NCBI GenBank assembly: GCA_032209605.1
Contig: JASFXZ010000034.1
Coordinates: forward strand, 6,193,649 to 6,257,648
Direction: 5' to 3'
DNA: 64,000 nt
From: Mactromeris polynyma
Taxonomy: Eukaryota > Mollusca > Bivalvia > Venerida > Mactridae
How positions within the stretch are numbered: the stretch's first letter is position 1; every line of letters starts with the position of its first letter. The notes under the pieces were generated by a model. It saw only the letters and a program-made list of their open reading frames with translations, made no database searches and was not told where the DNA came from. Shown piece by piece: positions 14,001 through 29,000 of this stretch. A program made the translations under genes and the position numbers.

Positions 14001-17000
14001 ATATCTGCCTACTTGATGCAGTGTGTTCCTTCATAATCAAAGATGAAGAAGTTTGTTTATTCTAAATTAGTCATTACTTATACAGTCAAACCTGTCTGTA
14101 AAGACCACCCATGGGAACAGCAAAATGTGGTCTTTGTTTACAGGTGGTCTCTATTAACAGATTAGATATCATTGAAAATGGTGTGATGGGAGATAAAAAA
14201 TTGGTGGTCTTTGCAGACAGGTTTTGCAATAGTGGTCTTTGTTCGCAGGTGGTCTTTAACACAGGTTTGACTGTAGTCATTACTTATTGATCATTTATTG
14301 CAACATTAATATTTTATGTAAACATTTATTGTATTCATTATTGATGCCCCTTATCCTCATCCTACAACATTTGTATCTAGTTTTTGCACAAGATACACAC
14401 ATTCCTTTTTGCACATTTGATTGTTACTGACAGATTTTAAATGAAAATCAGAACTTTGAAGTAAATAAACAAAGTATTTCTCACTAATAAGATTGAACTC
14501 TTCATTGTATGATATAAAGATCTTATTTATTGACGACCACAGTAAGTCAAGGTTAAACCTTGTATCATGTCATGTTTCTACTGTAGGATATTGGAGCTTC
14601 ACATATAGTGAGTCATCCTCGGAGTAATACCCAGGCTATTTATAACATATATGATACCCTGGGCAAACTGACTGTAAAAATCACGAACCCATGAATAATA
14701 AATGAGGTGAAATCCAGCCACTTGATTGTCCGCATGACACACACCTTATGCAATACGGAAATTGCCGAGGAGTTACGGATGGAATCGCGGTTCTGAGCGA
14801 TAGCTCTTCACAAAGGAGATTCCTTCTTTTATGTTATCATCCATTTCATTGGTCGAGAAATGCTATTGAATATTTATGCATTACGACGTTTTTCTTGCCA
14901 ATTTGCGCAGGGTATGTTATGAATAGCCAGGGTACCAAGGATTATTGTGAGTTAAGTTAATGAATACTATGAAGGCATTAAGACTTGTATGTTGTTCAAT
15001 GTATAATCTGATTGTTGTTGACTTACAGGGAGACATGCAAGAACAGTTAGGCAAGATGCCTGTTCCAGTACCAACACCAGGTATGTTGTTAGACCCAGAC
15101 CCCCGCCCCCGGCACAACCAAGTTGTAAGGGGGGTATACTATAATCAGCTTGTCCGTCCGTCTGTCTGTAGCCACAATCTTGTGAACACTACTCTTCCTG
15201 CGGTTTTGCATGCGGTTATTACACATGATGTGTAGATGTTTACATGAAAGTTATATGGCTCATGAAGTATATACAATCTGTGGGTGGAACTCCTTGTGGG
15301 TACATTTCAGTTTCATGGTCCACACTCTTAAGGTTCAAGATGGGGAGGGGGGAGGGGGGAGGGGTTAGTCAGCCTTTGACCACAGTTCTAGTTTGTATGA
15401 TTTTACCTCTCTTTTGCTTGTACATTGTATATCAATGTTGCAGCATAGTGTGATCATACATTGTGGTAATCATATCTTGTATGTCCGTGGTAACTACCAG
15501 TTTGTTTTTTACTGTGTCAAACCTTAGACATATTATACTGTAAGAGTGAAACATTGCATTTATTATTTGTATCATGATTGTATTCCATAATAGACAATAC
15601 CAAGCTTTTTCTTGACCCAAAAGACTGCTGTCTTTGGCTTTTATAAAGCATTAATATCAAACTTTTATCAGCACTAGAATCTACCATTGTAAATGACAAT
15701 TTCAACAAATGATATGGGGCAACAGTCCATTACAATCAGTTATACATGTACAATGTAGGTAAATATCACATAATTATGTATGTTACTATGTTACAGTTGG
15801 CGTACATGAAGCTTGGGAGGAAGAAAGAAAGGTATGTGAGTGGTCGATGGTCAAATTGAGGAACTTTATGGAAATGGCTCCCAACATACTGAAGCTGCTC
15901 AGTTTGAGCTTGCAACCAATGAGTTTCCTGAAAACATTGAAATATTTGTTAATTTGTGGTCTTAATTCTGGGATCCTCATATGTCTTAACTATGATTTTT
16001 CTAATGTTCTCCACTTGAATTTATAATTTGGTGATTGATTCATCGTTGGGTGAGAGCAAAACCTAAATGAACAAAAGAACTATACCAAAAATTCTAACTT
16101 AAGGTCGAAATGGCCAGATTTTTCAGAATTAGTCTTACGCAGTATCCCTTTGCTTTCATAGGTGTTACAAGACCAACTTGAGTGTGAGAAAGCTACTGTA
16201 GCAAGTTTGAAACACCAGTTAACTAATGGTGGTACGGAATCTGGTACAACTGTAAAAACAGAAGTAGCCACGCTGGAAACAAAGGACAATGCTGTAGTGT
16301 CTGCATCAGCCGGGTTTGGAGCAGGTAACCATGCATTTATATCGGGCATGTAAAAGTCTATTGCCTGCTCACATTGGTGAGTCTAAGACAAGATCAAACA
16401 GATGAAATTTTCTAAATGCTTGACCGACTAGGCAAGTGCTTTTTGCGATGTAACTTTCCAAACTTCATCAAAAATAGGCTCAAAATTTATTGAAAAACGA
16501 TAACAATGTCAGAGTCAGTAGATGCTTGAAAGTTCAATTGCAGTGTATTAATGTCTGACAGGTCACATGGTAATTGCTCTTTTTATGACATCTGTGTTAT
16601 ATTCATCAATTAAATGTCACAATCAAGTTTAATGTACTTGTAAGCCAGTCTGTATTATAAAATCTGGGTCAGATTAAAACATGGCTGTGAAGCAACTTAA
16701 TGTTCTCTTGTACTACAGTGCTAGTACTAAATAAAAAAGTTTGCACTCCTAATTATTCTTATCAAATAGTTCTTACTCATACAATCATGATATAACAACA
16801 ATTAAATATACTGAATGACTTATTTTATGCACAAAATAGCAACAATAGGTCTTCAAAAATAGGTACTTGACAAAACAAAATTCAACATATAGTATAGTGT
16901 TTTTGCGTTACTTCCGGTTACGCAGTATTTTGTTATTTTGACAACAAAACATACATTAAAACAATTTAGAATAATAGGAAAACTATGGAAAAGAAATGGA

Positions 17001-20000
17001 TCTTGACAGCATTGATTAACAGTAGAAAATTTGAATGTAGAAACTGAACACAAAGGAAAATTGAAGTTGAACTGGTCTTAAAAGTATGCCCCGTAAACTA
17101 TGAGTCATTGATTTCTTCTGTTACGTTAGTTTGTTGGTACCGCAAACATACAAGCAAACAGTATAACACTATTATATAAACATCTAGGTGCATTGGCAAC
17201 GGCTGGCGTCATGGCTGCTACGAAGGAGAATAACAAACAAATCGAGAAAGAAAGACATGAGATGGATGAAGAAAGGAAGAAGTTAACAGAAGAAAGAGCC
17301 AAGTTTGATGAGGAAAGACAAGACTACGCACAGGAACAGGAGAAATGGTTGAATGAAATCAAGAACCTGCAGACACAGCTTGCTGAGCAAAGTGTGGTAT
17401 GTGCTGCTGTGTTGTATATGTTATTTTATAGAAACCGGATGTTTTGAGCATGTTTAAATATTAATTTTGCATTCTGCGTCTGTTATTTAACTCTAGGTGT
17501 ACCTTCCATCTGTATGTCTGTGCGGAAAATCTAGATCATGCGATAAAGTTTGCAAGCTAGGTTTATGAAACTTGGTATATGGATGGAGGGAATTAAGCAT
17601 GTTATTTTATTTTTTCGATGTGGCAAAAATTGTGGTTGCTATGGAAACAGAAATAGTGAAAATACTATAAATCAGGCTCCTGCAATAACTGAGAAACTTC
17701 TCAATTACTTCCTTCAGAGCTCAGTGAAAATTTGGATACATTCAAAATGTGTCCCCAGTATAGAGGTAAAATGCTGTCACAACTTCTCGGCCGTTTTAAG
17801 GATTCGGACTTCAAACTGGTAGGGGATTCTTGTATTGCTTGCAATACTCCAACCCCCATGTTATCATACCTGCTGTTTTAGGTAAGACAGGCATTGTATA
17901 ATAAGGGAAATTTCATATTTAGGCCAAATGATTGAAACATTTATAGTTCAATGAAATGGCAAATTCGAGAATGAAAAAAAAAGTGCAATTTGAAAGCCGC
18001 GATCTTATTGGATCGCTCAGAACTACAATTTCATCTGTAACTACTCAGCAATCGCATGAGGTGTGTGCCATGCGGCCAATCAAGCGCTGGATTTCACCTC
18101 ATTATTATTCATAAGTACGAGATTTTACAGTCGGTTTGCCCAGGGTATCATATATGTTATGAATAGCCTGGGTAACGAGGATATTATCTGTAATAATGGT
18201 AATGTTTCTGTTATTTCAGTCTGGTAATGAATGGAAAGTGAAACATGACATCGTAAATGGACGTTTACAAGAAGTTGCTGGAATTCAAGCTAAATACCAG
18301 ATACTAGAGAGCCAGTATGCTGCATTAGCTCTACTTGTGAAAGACTCGGACACCTCAGCTGCCCTAAATGTAAGTATTGATATCCGGAGACTTGCTTGTA
18401 TGTTGCAGATGATTTACATTGATGTTTTAATATTAATAAAAAGTGATGGCCAATGATATTTGATATCGTTAAAAAAATTTTGTTCAACATTGGGAATTAA
18501 CATTCGATTTTGTATTTCCTAGATAGTCAGTATTTCACTATTTTGGTGAACCAGATTAAAATCTCCGGTTTGTATGATGATATAAACGAGTATGTTGTTC
18601 ATATATCTGTGCCGGGGTTCAAGCAAGGTGCCCGATTATCAGGGGTCATATTCACAAGCATTTTAAGACCAAAGCTCAGACTTGGACTTTAAAATGTTAA
18701 ATGTTGCTTAATTATCTTTTTGCCTATACGTTATTATTACAGTTTAGATCTTAATAAAAATTGTAGAGTGGGTAATAACAATTATTCAGACAAATTTTTT
18801 TTCGATTAGATTCAATGAAAACGGAAGACTGGTCAATATAACTTTAGCAAGTTTAAAGTCTAACTCTGAGATTCAGACTTAAAGTGTTGGACGATAGGCT
18901 GGAGAGATGTTCATCAGATACTATTGATGTATCTCTGTAGCAAATACTTTGCTTTGGTGTCCACTTCATGTATATTATTCCTTAAACTCACTGCATGTAT
19001 ATTTCTTACAGACACAACGCAAACTTGCTGTAGGTAAACTATTGTGATGATCGGTGCTTATGTTCACAAATACATTTATTTTGAAGTCTTAATTCTTTCA
19101 GTTTATCTTAATATACATTTTAGCGATATATTATGAATTACAATACACAGCTATTTATATGAAATATTTTGTAAAATTTACTGTAGTTGTTATTTTCTTT
19201 GTAAAGATATTGGTTTATTTTTTTTGCTTTAACAAATGTTTTTGTGGAAATTTGCCTAGATTATCATGAACAAAATGATAAACACTTTACTGAGTGTGTG
19301 CGTCGTCACATAATTGATCACAATCCTGAATCCATAAAACAATCATTCCACCTTACACTTTGTGCGTGACATGTTAACTGTAAATCATAATTTAAATGTG
19401 AGAAAATTTACACATTTCCAGAAAACATCACATGTGACGTCAACATGTACTGACAGTAAGCAATATTTGCCCCATATGGCAATATGAAAACGAAGTGACC
19501 ATATGGAGTAAACATTGTTTCCTGCTTGCAAATAGTGACATCACATGTTCATGCTCCTATAGTATCTGTGATTTTAGCTGTTGATACCTATAGTCACAAC
19601 TTATGTTATACTATGTTTAAAGTAATTCATGTATTCTCTCTTGATACAAACAACTGTATATATTTGGAACTTTTCATGTGTGTCCCACTCTAGTGTAGTA
19701 TACACAGAACTCTAAACAAAATTATTCAATTATCAAGAAGAAGCCTAACTTTCTGTCCGTAGTTTATTGCGAAAAATAAAATATTTCAGTGGAACAAGAC
19801 ATGATGCAGACATGTAGAATTGTCTATTTTATCAAGGGAAAAAGACTCATTATGTCCCCCCCCCCCCCCAACCAAGTTTGTCAGTGCTTGTTCTCCTTAA
19901 CAAGTGGTTGGATTTCAATGAAACTTCACATGAGTTATGAGTACCAAGCCTAGTTGTGCATATTGTCAGCACTTTTGGTCAGATTATTTTTTGCATAGTT

Positions 20001-23000
20001 ATGGCCCTATGGTGGCATTGAAGAACATATGTTTTTTCCGCAAACAAGCTTGAGTTGATAAGTATTGACTTTAGCAAATAAAGTAGTGTTCTAGTACTTG
20101 TGTTAAGAGTTTATCTTTGTTCAAGTGATTTCTGTAACAACCCACACTGTTAAAGCTTGGGGACAATTCCTTTTTGATGTCTTACATTTTGTTGTTTTAC
20201 CTGTTGATTGAATTGTTTATTTATCTAAAGATGCTGGTATGGTTTTTCTTATGGCATCTCTGTGTATGAAACTTTATACAGACTTTTACATGCTTGATGT
20301 AGGGTTTTCATTAGGATTTTTCAGCTAGGGGTCCTTGGGCCCTAGTGTTTGACAAATAGGGGGTCCTTAGTAAATTTGCAGGATCCCACACATGCAGTTT
20401 ATACTTGACAAAAGTTTATTTTAGGGGTCCCAGTGATGCACAGTAAGTGGAAAATGGGAGTCCCTAGAAAGAAATGGGAGTCAGAGACTCGAGATTTCTG
20501 CATCAGGGAAATCCCTGCTTGATGCAAAATTTGTGTACTGGGAATATGTATAGATGATTCCGTGAAGCTGTCTTATCAGTTTTAAGAACTTTCAGGAAAT
20601 TTGACAATGTCTTCAGTAATATTTGGAAGTTTGTGTCAATCTCTGCAGGAACATATGGGAAAGACTCAGGAAGAAAAGAAAATGATGAGCAGTGAAAAAG
20701 AAAAACTAGATGCTGACATTGGTAAATGGGAAAAAAGTTTTGAAAAGAAAAATGGACGTAAACCAGCAGATGAAGACAAGTATGTTAATTGTATTTTTGT
20801 ATATGATATAAGTCTCATCAACAGATGAAGACAAGTATGTTAATTGTATCTTTGTATATGATATAAGTCTCATCAACAGATGAAGACAAGTATGTTAATT
20901 GTATTTTTGTATATGATATAAGTCTCATCAACAGATGAAGACAAGTATGTTAATTGTATTTTTGTATATGATATAAGTCTCATCAACAGATGAAGACAAG
21001 TATGTTAATTGTATTTTTGTATATGATATAAGTCTCATCAACAGATGAAGACAAGTATGTTAATTGTATTTTTGTGTATGATATAAGTCTCATCAATATG
21101 GCCGTCCCTTAAAGCAGCCATATTTGCTGCCATAATGGGTTACCGACTGCTTAAATATTTTCATGTTACAGCCAGTCGACAACTTGTTATTTCTATCATA
21201 TTCTAGTTTTCTGGTGTACAAGGTTAAATAATGCTCAGATACCTAGCCTAAAAAAATGTAAAAGAAACAGAAAATTTTGTGTGATGAAGATGTCGCTGGT
21301 AGGTAGGTACCAGACTGTTGTGGTGTTTATTGTGTAGCACAGACACTCTAGATAATATAATTTACTTTAACAGATCTGACAGCATGAAAGAAATGTATAC
21401 AACTCGTGAAGAAGTTTCATTTATGGTTACCTCCCTTGAGCAGAAAGAAGCAACGTTCAAACAAGTGGAAGGTGGAAAAGTACCTGACTCACCAGAGGTA
21501 CCAAATAAACCAGTAAACACGACTGCACCAGAGGTTGTAACTGTTCAGGTATGACGTTTAAATATTATAGTGAATGACTTGCAGGGTTTTCTTGGCTATT
21601 TTTGGAAGATTACCCCATACCCTTCAAATTGGGAATTTTTGCACATTAAACTTTGAAATTGGGAAAAAGTCCAGAAATTACAGCAAAATATTAGGAATGT
21701 TTGAAAGGATGAAGTGATCAATTAATCAACAATTGCTACATATATATATACTTCATGTCAGAGGAAAGCTTCAAACTTTGTCAATTTTTGGCTACGTTGA
21801 ACAAAAACTTTTTGTTCAGATTTGTTGGGAATTTTTTCATATACTTTTTGGCATTGAGAATATAGCCCAATAAGGGCTATAAAATCAGCTGAAAAAACCC
21901 CTTGCCTCTTTCATTTGTGGCTTTAGTTAAATCTTTGGTAACTCTAAATGCCATAGGACTATTTGTATTTTTTGTAATAATCGCATGTTTTGAGTGATCA
22001 CACTTTTAAAACTTTGTTTATTCTGGTTGTGGTGAAGTTGTGTTTGTGTTGGTATTACCTCGTAAAATTGAATTTCCAATTATTAGAGTTCTATACTTAT
22101 GTCATGTGATATCTGCGTACTCTGGTGAGTGATATAGGGTCTTAATGGTTGTTACCTGGATGAGAAAATGTTCAGCGTTTTTTTCTAATTTCTGCAAAAT
22201 AAAGGAACCTGTGATTTACAAAATATATTTCTCATTTAGGTAAAAGTTCCAGATCCAACCATTGTAGAAGAGTTGAAGTTATCGAGGAGTGAGGTGATCA
22301 CTGTGAAGACTGAGACATCTACTTTACAACAGGAGATTTCTGAACTGCGTACTGAAATAAGCTCACAGAATCAGCAGTTATCTAAACAGGTGAATGGCTG
22401 AGTTATATGTACTACTTAAATTGTGCTACTTCATCCCAGCCCTTGTCAGAAAAATAATGCATTGTTTTTGTTTCAATTTTCTTTTTATTTAAGTTTTATT
22501 TTCTATGAATAGACCTTACATTGTCCACTTAAATGTGTGTCGAAATCCTGTTATCTGATTGGCCAATCTGCCTGTCAATCAAATATCTGAGGAAGGATCA
22601 ATTAGCCCCATCACAAACTCCTGCTCTATCGATATATAGTTCCAAGACATTCTATAAAGTCAGACTCGAAAACCTCCTAATCTGTTTTCGAGAATCGGTT
22701 TAATATGGACATCTGGGTTTTTGGTATATAACTGAAAATTCAACAGTAATTTAAAATATTTCAGAGATATTAATACACTAGAAAATTCATAGACTAAAAA
22801 GTAGTGCCATAGTTGTGACACTGGTAGGTTTTGACTGCATTAACTGTATAAAACCAGCCATTAATATACAGATGAAAGGTTTCGTACTTTCAGCACTTTA
22901 GGTGTCTAATTGAGATCTTATGATTTATATTTCAGAGAGAAACTATTACTCAATTAGAACATCAGATCGCTGCTATGAAGGCGGAAGGCGTGGCTGCTGG

Positions 23001-26000
23001 TGCAGGAATGGTTGGACATAATGCCGTCTCTGATGAGGTAATATAATAAACACTTACACTTGCATTTTTCTAAATAAACTGTAACTCTGAAATGATAAGA
23101 CCGTTATGTGATAAGTGGCCGATCTTTAATAAGCCATCTACATTCGGAACTCGTTCATTCGATTTCATCTGGTCTGAAATTTTATTTCGAATAATACATG
23201 GTTTTGAATAACCCATTTCAATTCGACATGCATAAGAAGATACATCGGAACCTGATATTTACTTGGGATGATACCAAGTATTCGGATATAAGATTGTCGA
23301 ATAAACGAAGTCTGCCTGTTCATGCAATCTGAACTGAAGTATTCTGGATATGTTGTGGTAAACTTTAGATATTTCAAAGCTGGAATACAAATATATCAAC
23401 GCTTGTATATTTGATTATTCATAATTTATTCATATATTAAGCCGCATTTTTCAGTGAAAAGTTTTGGTTTATTAGATTGGCGAAAGTCAGTCATGGGTGC
23501 AGCCGGATGTCGTTAACAATTTTGCGTTTAAGTTTTGTTCCCTGTCATAAATTCAACAGTTTTTATTCAATCTTCATGAAACTTGGTAAGAATATTTGTC
23601 CGCATGATATCTTAGAAAAATTTGAATATGGGTCATCTCGGATCAAAAACTAGGTCACTAGGTCAAATCTTAGGAAAAACATTTGCGTTGCAGATTCTTA
23701 TTCCTTTCATAAATTCAACAGTTTTTATCCAATCTTCATTAAATTTTGTTAGAATATTTGGCTCCATGATATCTTAGTCAAAATGAAAAATCCGGCTTTA
23801 ATGCAGTTTCCGCAATAACTCCTTGTGATTTATATTTTTTAATTATGTTACCAGGAACTGGAAGCATTGAAAAAAGAAAATCGTCAATTGCGTCGTGATA
23901 TGAAGAAAATGATCAAACAATATGAGCGACTTGCTGCTAGAGATTCATCGGGAGAGGGTGGTGGTAAGTTTATTTGTTGTTGGCATGTAAGGTCTACGGT
24001 AGTTCCCTCTGTTGTACTGTCTGATAGTGATATTGTATAATTTTATTGACCTGTCAAAATTTGCATAACTTCATGGTCAATGCACACTATAAATTAGTAA
24101 TTTGGCCACTTTCGATAAAGACTTATTTATCATGTGCATTGACCATGAAGATATGCAAATTTTGACAGGTCAATAAAATTATACAATAACTGTGCTGTGT
24201 TATGTCAGATTCAAACATCAGTTTTGTTTCTAGGTAAACAGTATTAGTTGACTCAAAATCATTTGGTACTGACAAAATGAGTGCGAATGAAGTGAAGTTT
24301 TAGTCAACCAAAGTTGTGTTCTGTATAGGGTATTTAATATACAGTTCATACAATAATCATATACTTAATCATGTATACTCATATTGCTATATATTTATTG
24401 TGCATTTTTAACACAGCTGATAGTTTGTGGTGCAATCATCACATATATGTCAATATTACATGCGCTGTAACACTATTGAGCACTACTGAGTTAAGGCAAT
24501 TATGAAGTGAGAAAAATTATTATTATTGGACCTAAAGGTGCAAATTATAGATCAGTTTGTGTTGAAGGAACCAAATAATTGGTTTGAGAGTTCAAGGCTC
24601 AGCAGTTGGAAGCAACTGTAGTTGACCAATATAGATTACATGGAAAGATTACAGGGTTCCAGCAGATGAGAGTCGACTGTATTGTTTATTAAAAATTCCT
24701 TTTGTTGCTTTACTGTATGAAATAATTTACTAGTTAAGCTTTAATGAAGTATACTGTGGGGTCTAGAAAATAATGCTTTTTGTATCATACTGACGTTTCC
24801 ATTTGTACCAAAACTGTTAAGCTTTGATCATAGTATCAGATAACTTGCTTTAAATATGGTCCTACAAACTGCTTTCAGAGAAATGAATGTTTTTATGTTC
24901 CTACTTTATAAGTTCAACTTGTTTCAGACTCCAACAAACACATGAATGATATGTCGGAAGCTCTAACTCATCAAGACAGCAAGATAGCCGACATGGAAGC
25001 TGAGATTGAAACTTTACGAGAGGAGAGAATGGTACTGAAGGAAAGAGTCCGGGTATGAAATTTTTTCAAGTTTCTAAGTTTGTGTATAAAGCTGATTTGA
25101 ACTCGTAATATTTTCTATTTAGATGCTGGACCAGTCCGGAATGATTGACGAATGTAACAGATTGTTTCTTTTTTTGTGTTATATTATTCACAATTAATCA
25201 ATGAAAGGATTTATTTTTTCTTAGTTACTTGGAATTGATGACAATAATATAATTACATATAATAACTCATGCCTCCTTTTTATATGCCCGCTCATAGTTT
25301 TACCTGCAGCGTACGGACGGGCGTGTGGTTGGGCAGGTGGGCTGCATCCAATCAGTTGTCTGATCAATAACTTTAGAAGCATTCGTCCAATCATCACCAC
25401 ATTTGGTCAGAATGTGTATGGGCACAATATCTCGATATCTGATAACCAGCCATATCGCTTAAGTCACTTGGGAGTTATTGCCCTTTAATTATAGAAATTA
25501 CCTAAAATTTGTCTTATAGAATTCGTAGAACGGGCTCTTGTTGATCCTTAGTTGAATTTTCGTTTTCAACATTTCCAGTTTTAATATATTAGCATCGTGG
25601 TTGTCTAAGATCATTTGTTCAATTGAACTTGTATTATAAGTGATAAATGATTTGACGTCTTCTTTTTCCTCAGACTATAACGGAGACTATTACTGTAACT
25701 CACTTTGAAGAAAACAAGAAAAACGCTGAAGAAAAGGACAAGAAAATTGAAGAGCTTCTTGCTGTGAGTATGGAAAAATGAAACACATTAACTTTATCAC
25801 TTCATTTCTAATAGCTCTACTGGCCAAAGGCCAGATCTATATTGTTCAAATTATGCCTCTTGGGTAAAAAATTGGCACTACCTGTACTTGTATTTTGTTT
25901 TATTCTTAACATATAATGATGATTGATATGGCTTTATTGATTCATACATATTGTTGTTACTAATATATGTCTTAATTTTATATTCCCATGTAAATTGTAC

Positions 26001-29000
26001 ATTTTATGTTGAAATAAATCTATCTACCTGGGGTCGCATGTTTTCTACTGACTTTTTAGGGAAGTATTTTCAAATCTCCTCCTATACTGCGCAGCCCAAG
26101 GTTGAATTATTTACTTTTATTGATTTAATAGTATCTGGACAGGAATTATCAACCAGTGAATAAATCTATATGACATAAATGTTCGAATATATTTTGTATC
26201 ATAAAATTGTATTGCAATTTTATTCATTTTAGGAATTGGCCCATCTACGTGAAGTAAATGTTTCAATGACCAAAGATATGAAGAAAATGGTGAAGACACA
26301 TGCTAAGACTAAAGTGAAACTTGATGAACTGATGTCTGCAGAAAAAGCTGTCAAGTTGTTGGAACTTGTAGCAATGCTGGTATGGCTAATGTAAAAATCT
26401 TATACCTATTTTTGTTCAGACTGTGCTGGAAGAGTTAACAAAGTTGCACAAAGCTTATAAATGTGAAGTTTTAAGTTAACACCAGCTTACAAGTATGTAA
26501 CATTACAAGTATGATTTGGAGACAATTTGACCTCACCATCTTTGTAAGAGACACACTTCTATAATGATAATTTACCATAACGAAGCCATAAACAACATGT
26601 TGTTACCGTTACAGATTCATGAAGTTCATGCTGAAGTACCAGACGCTGTAGGAAAGGTCAATGTACGATTGGATGAATCACAAGGACAGGTCGGCCAATC
26701 AAAAGATGTGTTAGAAAGGAAACAAGCTGCGTATCAAGCTTGGGTTGATGAATATCAGAAGAAGCATAGTAAACTACCCGGCAAACAGGACAGGTGATTA
26801 TTTCTCACATATACACTCTTACTTGTCTATTTTTTCTACCCCGAGCCTCTAGACATCCACTAGCCCCATGTCCCGGACAAGTCTCAATTGCTGATTTGGG
26901 CTACCAACAGTTGCATTGGACTTAGTTCTGGACAAGTCTGTAATGCACGCCTCCCTACCCTAATCTATGCTTGTACAACTAACCTCCCATGTTGGACAAG
27001 TCTGTAATGCACGCCTCCATACCCTATTCTATGCTCGTACAACTAACCTCCCATGTTGGACAAGTCTGTAATGCACGCCTCCATACCCTAGTCTATGCTC
27101 GTACAACTAACCTCCCATGTTGGACAAGTCTGTAATGCTCGCCTCCATACCCTAGTCTATGCTCGTACAACTAACCTCCCATGTTGGACAAGTCTGTAAT
27201 GCACGCCTCCATACCCTAGTCTATGCTAGTACAACTAACCTCCCATGTTGGACAAGTCTGTAATGCTCGCCTCCATACCCTATTCTATGCTAGTACAACT
27301 AACCTCCCATGTTGGACAAGTCTGTAATGCTCGCCTCCATACCCTAGTCTATGCTCGTACAACTAACCTCCCATGTTGGACAAGTCTGTAATGCTCGCCT
27401 CCATACCCTATTCTATGCTCGTACAACTAACCTCCCATGTTGGACAAGTCTGTAATGCTCGCCTCCATACCCTAGTCTCTGCTTGTACAACTAACCTCCC
27501 ATATTGGACAAGTCTGTAATGCTCGCCTCCATACCCTATTCTATGCTCGTACAACTAACCTCCCATGTTGGACAAGTCAAATTTAACATGTGCACTTGTC
27601 CAGGACAACTGTTTTTTAAGAAAATTTCTAGAGCCCTGTGTGCCCTCTATTAAATTTGATTTGAACTTTTGCAAATCTTCAAAAGTAATTTTAAAGTTAG
27701 TAAATTACAGCTAATGTTATTTAGACATCTGTGTCTGTAGTGACCTGTGTTTAATCACAGTTTTTGGAGTAAATGGGTGTCATTTGTATTTGGACAAGTT
27801 TTTGTATCTTATCTCTGTTTTATACCCACACCATTTGAAGAATGGTGAAGTGGCATAATGTGTTACCCCTGTCCATGTGTCCATCTGTGCAAAAATTGGT
27901 TTCTTATCATTACCTCTTGAAATTTGTATTTGATATTTATCATCGCCACCAGTTTCCCATATGGGCGACGCCTCCGGATGAATGTTAGTCATATTAGATT
28001 TTTGGAGGATAGTGCATAATACAGAAGATGCCCCAGTTCCAGAAGCATCCCTGGTTCTTTTACGTGCTCGATGTAAAACCTCGGTTTTTAAAGTCTCGTT
28101 CAAAAGACTGTTAGTACGGTCAGTGATGGAGCGGGGAATCGAACCTGCGATCCCTGGATTACAAGTCCAGCGCGTTACCACTGGACTACGGATCTGCTAC
28201 AAACTCTTGAAAGGATAAATGGATGCAATTTGTATTGGGCACATAATGTCAGCCAGTACAAGGATTTGTTTGATTATCTAGCTTCTGTAATGCTGGCAGT
28301 TGTTTTGAAGAGTTTAGTTTTGATGATATTGATTATATAACTGGTGTCTTGTAAGAAAGTCATGTTTGAGAAACACTAAAAATCGGTCAATGGCGCTACC
28401 GGGAATCGTTGTAAGAATACCTTTCATGATAATATACACGGTCTGGTGTATGGTAAACTTGTATTATGCTTTGCTGTTATTATGTTAAAATATCTCGTCA
28501 TCTTTGAATTGAATTCAGTTTGTATGTGATCACTTTATTTATGTTCATTTAGACATTGGAAAAAAATTACACTAGAACAAAGTGTTGGATTACGATTGTA
28601 CAGCGGGTAAATTTGCATGATTGTAAAAGAGCTTATTAATGAAAATAAAACTGCTAATTGCTGTGACAGCATTATTAGTGTGTTTACTAATAGGGTAGAA
28701 GTGTGCTGTTTACTTTTTGTGTAAATGTCATGTGACCAAGGATAGAGTCAACTAATGAATAAAAGAACTTTTAAACAGTTGATTTGTTTGAAACAATGAA
28801 TAATAAAGGACAATGAACTAACATTTTATGTCTTTAGTGTATTTTATTGTCTGTTTTAAGATAAGATGTATATTTTTTGTTGTTTTTTGTGATCGTTGTT
28901 TGGGGATTTATATTTTACTGCTTACCTTAATACCTGGCAGCTGTGTGCATTTGTTTGCCTATATCAACTCATTCACAGTAATATTTTACAATGTATAAGT

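Noticed and set aside
27780..28218. Open frames on both strands
   Set aside because: They cover the minus-strand SINE at 27923-28203.
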